64,000 nucleotides of DNA from Flammula alnicola (lineage: Eukaryota; Basidiomycota; Agaricomycetes; Agaricales; Strophariaceae): positions 1-64,000 of the forward strand of contig JADNRV010000193.1 in NCBI GenBank assembly GCA_015499995.1, in the 5' to 3' direction. Positions within the stretch are counted from its first letter, which is position 1; each line of letters starts with the position of its first letter. Under the pieces are notes generated by a model. That model was not told the DNA's origin. It ran no database searches and was given only the letters and a program-made list of their open reading frames with translations. A program made the translations under genes and the position numbers. Shown here in pieces: positions 58,254-64,000 of the stretch.

Positions 58254-58964
58254 TCAATAACCATCCCGCAACCCGGGCACGATAGGCTGGCCGTCTGGAC
58301 CAACAAAAATTGTATCTTCGGGACCTAAACCTTTCGAGTGCGCGGGTATGGATGGTCGAGCCTGAGGCTGCCACACGATAGTTGCATCGCTGGAAAAGTT
58401 GTCGGACGACGCATCCGCAATTAAGTGCGTTCCATGTCGCCCGAGTTTGGGTCTAGGAGGTATGATATTTGCTTGAGGCTGCTCAGGAAACGGCGGCGCC
58501 AGTCGTCGATGAGTTCGAGGCGGGTTATCAGAAGGCGATGCTTCAACTTCAATCCCTTCCCCATAATGCCGCCTTTGGAATTCGGCAGCAAGATTTCTTC
58601 CCTTTTGTGCGCCAGAAGTCTCCGTGAAGTCCTTGATATCATCCTCAGGAGGACTGAGCGAGCCAGGGACATAGGCATGACCGGAACGAATATGACGCTC
58701 GAGTTTGGGTGGCGTAGTCGGGTGTACTGAGTTCTTGGGAACTGGGGTTACAAAACGATCTTGGTGACCCACGTTCGTAATGGGAACGAAGATCTCCTGA
58801 GGCCGACCAGTTCTACTAGGAGGCCGGACACGATTTGTATGTGTGCTTTCACCTGTCTCAGAGGCGTCAGTGCGAATTATAATCCCTTGAGCATAGAGAG
58901 GACCTCCTCTGTGTTCTTTTTCACGCTCCGCTTTCCTTCTAGCGCTTCGAGTTTCTACTGGCAT
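58254..58964 (-). CDS. Unrecognised disordered 236-aa protein
   Basis: A single open exon from ATG 58964: MPVETRSARRKAEREKEHRG. It is hydrophilic and rich in Pro, Arg, Ser and Asp, without predicted helices or membrane segments: PLYAQGIIIRTDASETGEST, VPGSLSPPEDDIKDFTETSG and FVGPDGQPIVPGLRDGY at the end. An upstream in-frame TTG at 59003 is not a likely eukaryotic start. No family was recognised. The gene is divergent from the coiled-coil gene at 59834, with which it may share a promoter. Confidence 0.55.
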   Translation of the reverse strand: MPVETRSARRKAEREKEHRGGPLYAQGIIIRTDASETGESTHTNRVRPPSRTGRPQEIFVPITNVGHQDRFVTPVPKNSVHPTTPPKLERHIRSGHAYVPGSLSPPEDDIKDFTETSGAQKGRNLAAEFQRRHYGEGIEVEASPSDNPPRTHRRLAPPFPEQPQANIIPPRPKLGRHGTHLIADASSDNFSSDATIVWQPQARPSIPAHSKGLGPEDTIFVGPDGQPIVPGLRDGY

Positions 58965-59833
58965 TTCGATGAACAGTGGGTAAGGTTTGGGATTCGTTGG
59001 CAATGAGGGAACGAGGGAATTGGTGTGGTGCCACGGGAACGGTCAAGGTTCGTTGACGAGTCTTTTCTCATTTTGCGGTGCTTATATTCGTGATTCTTGC
59101 TTTTGTCTCTCGCTTTGATTCCTACATGGTGTGGCATGGCACATGAGTCAAGCAGACGCCTCTCGGCAAGAGTTGGTCTTGTTGTCAGTGTCACGAGTGG
59201 CACACGGGTCTCAATTTGAATACATCCACGACTCATGAAGATCATCAAAGACGTACCGCCAGCATCTTGCTCGTTTTCTTTTGATGCTTTTCGTTTCGAT
59301 GAATGCTCACTGGGACTGGCGTGAGCGCTGGGTTCTGGTTAGCAGTTAATGTGGGTAACTCACAAGCAAGATACTGATCGACGGAAGGCCATGGAAACAC
59401 TGCTGTGGTAGTTGGGCCACTTCTGTGCCATGGTAGACAATGGAGGTGAGGGCAGCGAGAGAATTTTTCTGTGATCGTTCTGCTGAACAATGCGATATAT
59501 CATATTGGAAATGATCCCGCTTGATCGATACCATGGCCCGCTTGTCCTAAAGCGTGCCACGACAATTCAACCGCAAAACTTACTTGTTACGGTAATAAAC
59601 TTGAAGTCCTAGTTGGATTGGTGCTTCTTCAAGTCTGGTGAGTTCATGACAATAGCGAGAATTCATTTCACGCTTGACTGATTCCTGAATTGCATAAATA
59701 GCGGACGGCATCCTATCGTGCGTGCCCATTCTATCCTCCTACCATCGTCCTCAAGAGACGCCTCAAGATCAACCGACATCGCTAATCCTTCCCTCACAGC
59801 CAATCCTCGACATCTATCCCTTGTCAGAATAAC
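58965..59833. promoter_or_regulatory. Divergent promoter region
   Basis: 869 bases between two genes that point away from each other. No TATA box was assigned. ORFs within (for example 59245-59490 on the minus strand) lack motifs. Confidence 0.4.
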
Positions 59834-61891
59834 ATGTTCACTACTCCCAAGAAAGCGACTAGGTTCCGCCCCCACCCATACAATTCCCCCGTGACATCTT
59901 TCGGTATCCGCGAGATCCCCACTGTCTCTCCTCGCTCCAGCCCTGGTGGCCCGACGCTCCCTTCTACCACTCCTTTTCCTTCTCCTCGCATTTTCCAAAC
60001 CCCCACCCCGCGCAAGCGGTACTATGCCGCCGGCAATATCCCATCTACCCCATCCCCAATGAGGACGTCCGTCAAGGGCCACCATCGCGTCGGCGTCCGC
60101 CATGCGCGCTCCCAAACTCCTCTCCGGAAGCAACGCGCGCCCTTCAGTCCCGGAAGACCCTCCTCGGTGCCCACCAACCTTCACTCCAATCCTCCGTTCG
60201 CCACCATCAGTCAAGAAACCTTCCACGCCGTTCAGCAATCGCGTCTTCCGCTTACCCAGGAGGACCGCATTTTCGTCGAGGAGATGGAGAGACTTACCAA
60301 TTCGCACAGTTTCGCGACCGCCCTTGCTGATGCTCGTCAAGCCGTCGATCGCGCCGCCGAAGTAGCCCCTATCCTCAACGCTGAGATCGAGGCCAAATCC
60401 GAGTGCCGCCTCGCGATGGACACAGACTTGGCTGAGGAGCGAGAGCATGCAGATGCCCGTCGCAAAGCTCTCCTGGAGGCGAAAGCGAAGGAAGAGAAGC
60501 ACCGCGCTGAGCAGGAGCGACTGCGGCAGGAGCAGGCACGTGCCGACCGAGAACGTCGCTTGCAGGAGGAGCGTAATGAGGAGCACAGGCGCTATCAAGA
60601 GAACCTCGCTGTGATGAAGCGACGACGCGTCGAACGCGAGCACAAAGAAATGGAAGCTGCCCCGCATTGCGATGCCGCTCCATGCAGCGAGGAGCCAGCC
60701 ACCGCACTGCCTGAAGAGCGTATGCAAACTGAGCAAGATCAAGAAGCGGACGCTCAGAGGCGGATGCAAGAGGAGGCGGAGCGCGTTCGGCTGGCAGCCG
60801 AACTTCAAGCTATGGAAGACGCCCGCTCTCGCTTCGAGGCTCAGCAAGAGGAAGCTCGCCGTCAAGCAATCCGCGCTCAACAGGAACTCAGACAAGCAGA
60901 GGAAGACCGCAGGCGTGCAGACGAGGAATTTATGCGTGCACAGCAACAACGTATGCGCGTAGAGGAAGAGCGTCTGAGGGTTGAAAAAGAGCAGGAAGAA
61001 ATACGGCGGATCCAACAAGAAGCTGCTCGTGCCAAGTTGGCTGCCCAGCTGAAGGCTGAAGAAGAGGCTAGTCAGCAGGCAGCCCGTGCCCAGGCTGAAA
61101 TCCAAGCTCGTATTCAGGCTGAACAAGCAACGTTCGCTCGTCAACAAGCGGAGGCGCGCTATCGGGCTGAACAAGAGGAGGCTCGCGCTTGGGCTGGGCA
61201 GAGGGCTCGCTTGGAAGAGATGGCACGCCTGGAAGCAGAGCTGGAAGCTCGTATTCGTGCTGCACGCGAAGCTGAACAAGCTGAAGAGGCCGCGTTTTAT
61301 GCTAATCGCGAACGCACTCGCCTCTACGAGCAATATCAGCAGCAGCAGTATGCGCAGCAACAGTACCACCAACAGCAGCAAGGCTTCGCCGATAGCTCCC
61401 AACACCAATACAACAACGCCGATATCCCGATGCGAGAACCTTCCACGTATATTGACATGGATGCCTCCATGCATTCACTACAGGATGGTACTCCATATGC
61501 CGATGAACCCCCTCCCGTTTTCTGTCCTCCTCCCCCACCTCCCACCGACGCCGAACGCTTCGCCATTTACGAGGCCAAATGGGAAGCGTTCCAATGTGAG
61601 GCCAATCTTCTTCTCACCTTTGAACAACTTCCTTGGCCCGTCCTCCACGATATCGACAGTATTGAAGGCATAACTCGCGAACGCGTCCATACCTTTGTCT
61701 TCGATCCAAAGCGCCCTGGCTTCGCGGGCAAAGGTCATCGGGCGCGCGTCAGGCCCGAGATTCTTCGATACCACCCAGACAAGTTCGAGAACCTCATGGC
61801 CAAGATTCGCCCAGATCAGCGCGAGATTGTCAGGGAGGGCGTACTTGAAGTCGCTCGTTTTCTCGTGGAATTCAAGCTAGTTTCGAAGTAG
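59834..61891 (+). CDS. 685-aa coiled-coil protein with C-terminal HPD-containing module
   Basis: One uninterrupted exon from ATG 59834. Residues 1-115 are Pro/Ser/Thr-rich with repeated PTPRKR-like basic spots (MFTTPKKATRFRPHPYNSPV). Residues about 150-500 are a long coiled coil rich in Gln, Glu, Arg and Ala (EEARRQAIRAQQELRQAEED), followed by a Gln-rich stretch (YEQYQQQQYAQQQYHQQQQ). The C-terminal 120 residues read AERFAIYEAKWEAFQCEANL, LTFEQLPWPV, then RPEILRYHPDKFENLMAKIR and EVARFLVEFKLVSK. This module aligns by eye with the end of the 5057 gene: LTW-xx-FPWPM, RWHPDRFE, NVARYLSDL. The HPD suggests a J-like helix pair, but a canonical J domain was not identified. Function is unknown; oligomerisation through the coiled coil is expected. 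Confidence 0.82.
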   Translation: MFTTPKKATRFRPHPYNSPVTSFGIREIPTVSPRSSPGGPTLPSTTPFPSPRIFQTPTPRKRYYAAGNIPSTPSPMRTSVKGHHRVGVRHARSQTPLRKQRAPFSPGRPSSVPTNLHSNPPFATISQETFHAVQQSRLPLTQEDRIFVEEMERLTNSHSFATALADARQAVDRAAEVAPILNAEIEAKSECRLAMDTDLAEEREHADARRKALLEAKAKEEKHRAEQERLRQEQARADRERRLQEERNEEHRRYQENLAVMKRRRVEREHKEMEAAPHCDAAPCSEEPATALPEERMQTEQDQEADAQRRMQEEAERVRLAAELQAMEDARSRFEAQQEEARRQAIRAQQELRQAEEDRRRADEEFMRAQQQRMRVEEERLRVEKEQEEIRRIQQEAARAKLAAQLKAEEEASQQAARAQAEIQARIQAEQATFARQQAEARYRAEQEEARAWAGQRARLEEMARLEAELEARIRAAREAEQAEEAAFYANRERTRLYEQYQQQQYAQQQYHQQQQGFADSSQHQYNNADIPMREPSTYIDMDASMHSLQDGTPYADEPPPVFCPPPPPPTDAERFAIYEAKWEAFQCEANLLLTFEQLPWPVLHDIDSIEGITRERVHTFVFDPKRPGFAGKGHRARVRPEILRYHPDKFENLMAKIRPDQREIVREGVLEVARFLVEFKLVSK

Positions 61892-62125
61892 AATTTGCCC
61901 GGTATGTTTATGACTAAATTATGACCGTTATGAAGATCTCGTCCCCGCTTTACCTTTTTTTGTTTTGTTTACACTGTATGCTTTCAATATTCAAACGCTC
62001 GTTCCTTTATAATTTAACTTCAATCTGCTACATAAATCTTGTATAAACCATCCTTTAAATATAAAAAATCCAAATTCATTTGAACTACTCGGCGGACGCG
62101 TTGACGCTTCTCGCGTTTGTGGATG

Positions 62126-63493
62126 CTAATCAGAGTCGTGAAAGGCGGACGAATCCCACAGAATTTGAAGGATCCCACAGGCAGATAATCTCGGAAAACC
62201 CTCCCTTAGCACATCCTCCCATTTCTCCTTCTTTCCGGTCGATCTAATCCGCACTAATCTGAGGCGAGAAAACTTAGGCGAGTCGAGCTCTCGTGCCACA
62301 GCAGACCATGGCATCAGCAATAAATCCCGCGGTGCGTTTACAAAGTGAAGATCGATCTTGGCTACCTGTAGAGAGGATATTTGGCCAAGTATCTTCACTA
62401 ACCCACCGGACGGTGAGATATTCTCGCTTGCGAACTCCCCTATCAGATAGTGGCTGATGGATAGACTTTGTAATGTCGTGTTATGGGATAGATTGACTAG
62501 TACGGGGCCGTTGTGATGTCAGATTTAATATTGAGGCATGCGGGCTATGTACGACTTACTTTCATGTGTCCACCTCACGAGATTTAGCTTCAGATGCTTT
62601 AAGTGTGGGCCAAGCGCCCTGAGGAAGCGCCCAATAGTTTGTTGATCGTCGGCGTCCTGGAAAACCCCCAAACACACGGCCTTCAATACTGGGATACGAG
62701 GATGTGAGAGAATCCACTTCAAGATAAGAGATTGGCCTGGGGTATTCAAGCTTAAATGTTGGAGTCTTCGAGGGAGGTGCCAGCTGTCCGGAGGCGTTTG
62801 ATCGGACCAATGCAGCACCGTGATGTCCGTCAGTAAAAGTTCCAGAAGGCTCGCACCGGAGCAAATAACCAACAGAAATTCCTCGAACGTCGAGAATGCA
62901 CATCGAGTGAGCTCGAGCCTTGTCAAGCGCGACAAGGCTTTGATTTGCGGTGCAATTGCGCTAAATCTGCTGGACGCTCGGGGGCGGATTTTGACGCCAT
63001 GAAATGTAAGAGTTTTGAGGGAGTCGGAAGCTCCCACAAAGGGTAGCAAATATTCGTTGAATGAGATCCCCGGTTGATGCAGGTCAGTGCATCCATTAGT
63101 GAGTCGCTGCTTCCGAATGGTGAAAGTTGCGGTGGTTTGTATGCAGAGCTGATGGACAAAGCCAGCCAAGGTCGATCCAGGAGTTGTTAGGATGGTGAAT
63201 ACCTCGTCTCCGGTGTGATTTTGGATGTATACGGTAAAATTCTTCCGGAATAGGTGGAATCTGGCACATACAAGCCACGCTTTACAGACCAGGCCGCAAT
63301 TTCGGAGTGTTTCCTTGTCATTATGAAGGAAATCGATGCAATATTCCACCAGCTCCATGCTGAGTTGATCTGTCAGCGAAGTTGATAAGGGGACGATTCT
63401 TGTGGGTGGTTGGATCGAAATGGTAAATTGAAAAGTCGGTGATTTAAGTATGGATCTTCTAGCAGGATTTGACCGAGGAGGTTCGAACGTCAT
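62126..63493 (-). CDS. F-box protein, intact (434 aa)
   Basis: Two exons (63493-62560 and 62496-62126) join in frame over a 63-nt intron to 434 residues from ATG 63493 (MTFEPPRSNPARRSILKSPT). The F-box reads LSMELVEYCIDFLHNDKETL then RNCGLVCKAWLVCARFHLFR, the common Agaricomycete form. The rest has leucine-rich segments: LKTLTFHGVKIRP, LSRLTRLELTRCAFSTFEEF, RRLQHLSLNTPG and HLKHLKLNLVRW. After the intron come LQSLSISHYLIGEFASENIS and FSRLRLVRIRSTGKKEKWED. An SCF substrate receptor with an LRR-like ligand platform is expected. Unlike the other three F-box genes here, no frame break was found. Confidence 0.85.
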
Positions 63494-63778
63494 GCTGAAC
63501 AATGGTTGCTGAATACTGTCCGAGAGAGAGGTGCGTTCTGCGGCAAAGGATCGGCTGAGAGTCGAATTGAGTCCTCGAATTGAGCGAACACTGCATTCGG
63601 GCCCAGTCCCCGCATATTAATACGCTGTGCAGCAAGACGATAAGGATAATTCTAGAGAAGGATAGATTTCTAGATTTCTATGCCTGTATATAAATATGCA
63701 TGTCAAGTCACGACAGTTGGTTGGGAAGTCGAACTCGGAAACTCGAAATATAAATGGAACTGCGTTGTTTATGTGCTT
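63494..63778. other. Region between the F-box gene and the kinase 3' end
   Basis: Promoter of the F-box gene. The plus-strand ORF from 63680 to 63952 overlaps the kinase exon on the other strand and is rejected. Confidence 0.4.
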
Positions 63779-64000
63779 TTACACCTCAGTGGCACACCAA
63801 CCACAGGAACAGGTCGCCTCTCCCATTACCCAGTCCGTTCCAATGATCATGAGATCGGGCGCGCTTGGTCTTTCAACTGGGTCAAGGACAAGACACGATC
63901 TGAGAAACGACGCAGTGAGGGGAATGTCCTCCTCCGACAACTTGCCGCTTGATGCCAGTAGATACTCTAATTTGGACAGCGTCTGCTCAATATACTCAAC
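63779..64000 (-). CDS. C-terminus of an SRPK-like protein kinase, cut by the window edge
   Basis: The minus strand from the edge reads VEYIEQTLSKLEYLLASSGK then LTASFLRSCLVLDPVERPSA, a stretch typical of the end of a kinase domain (helices H and I, with the conserved Arg of the DPxxRPSA motif). The stop is at 63779-63781 after an unusual tail with two cysteines (ATCSCGWCATEV). The LxxDPxxRPSA form is that of SRPK-like kinases numerous in Agaricomycetes. The active site lies outside the window. Confidence 0.6.
   Translation of the reverse strand, partial: VEYIEQTLSKLEYLLASSGKLSEEDIPLTASFLRSCLVLDPVERPSAPDLMIIGTDWVMGEATCSCGWCATEV

Noticed and set aside
59663..61474. 603-aa minus-strand ORF opposite the 59834 gene
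   Set aside because: Leu-rich shadow of the coiled-coil exon on the plus strand, which has the better start, composition and homologous C-terminal module.
63680..63952. Plus-strand 90-aa ORF near the right edge
   Set aside because: The minus strand here encodes a clear kinase C-terminus (DPVERPSA), so the plus reading is a shadow.

Overview
The window looks like an Agaricomycete (mushroom-forming basidiomycete) chromosome. The genes have many short introns of about 45-60 nt with GTNNGN donors. The repertoire includes F-box/LRR proteins, Fcy-type permeases, P450s, SRPK-like kinases, an IKS-type kinase and a fungal 2OG-Fe(II) oxygenase. No rRNA, tRNA, CRISPR or intact transposon was recognised. 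No gene was assigned by database search; every call rests on motifs, exon joining and frame reading.

Layout. 0-5 kb: a kinase remnant at the left edge, an F-box gene with one frameshift, and a poorly resolved coding-like stretch on the minus strand. 5-10 kb: a 1568-aa low-complexity/coiled-coil protein. 11.5-18.4 kb: two tandem purine-cytosine permease genes with identical exon structure, flanking a glomulin/YBP-like gene. 18.4-26.5 kb: a gene-poor stretch with a broken gene of a possible PD-(D/E)XK-like family, a broken F-box gene, a segment with repeated GTTACTAAC units and a small FHA gene. 26.5-35.3 kb: mitochondrial ribosomal protein mL44, a disordered protein, a FluG-type glutamine synthetase-like enzyme and a UBL3-like protein. 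35.3-42.6 kb: gene-poor sequence, a frameshifted P450 and a GH105/GH88-like hydrolase. 43.7-52.3 kb: an IKS-like kinase, tiny PMP3 and a 2OG oxygenase. 52.7-57.5 kb: an apparently intact P450 and an F-box gene. 58.2-64 kb: a disordered protein, a second coiled-coil protein sharing its C-terminal module with the 5-10 kb protein, an intact F-box gene and the C-terminus of an SRPK-like kinase at the right edge.

The genes do not form one obvious pathway. Housekeeping genes (mL44, PMP3, IKS kinase, UBL3-like, glomulin-like) are interleaved with expanded, fast-evolving families (F-box, P450, SRPK-like kinases, permeases).

The most striking feature is about the sequence itself. Nearly every broken gene is restored by adding one base: about sixteen net -1 shifts, and no clear +1 shift. 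Two fall in mL44, a gene expected to be essential. This looks more like deletion-type base-calling error, often at short homopolymers, than pseudogene decay. Genes called broken here should therefore be treated as possibly intact. Biologically, the most interesting item is the shared C-terminal module of the two coiled-coil proteins.
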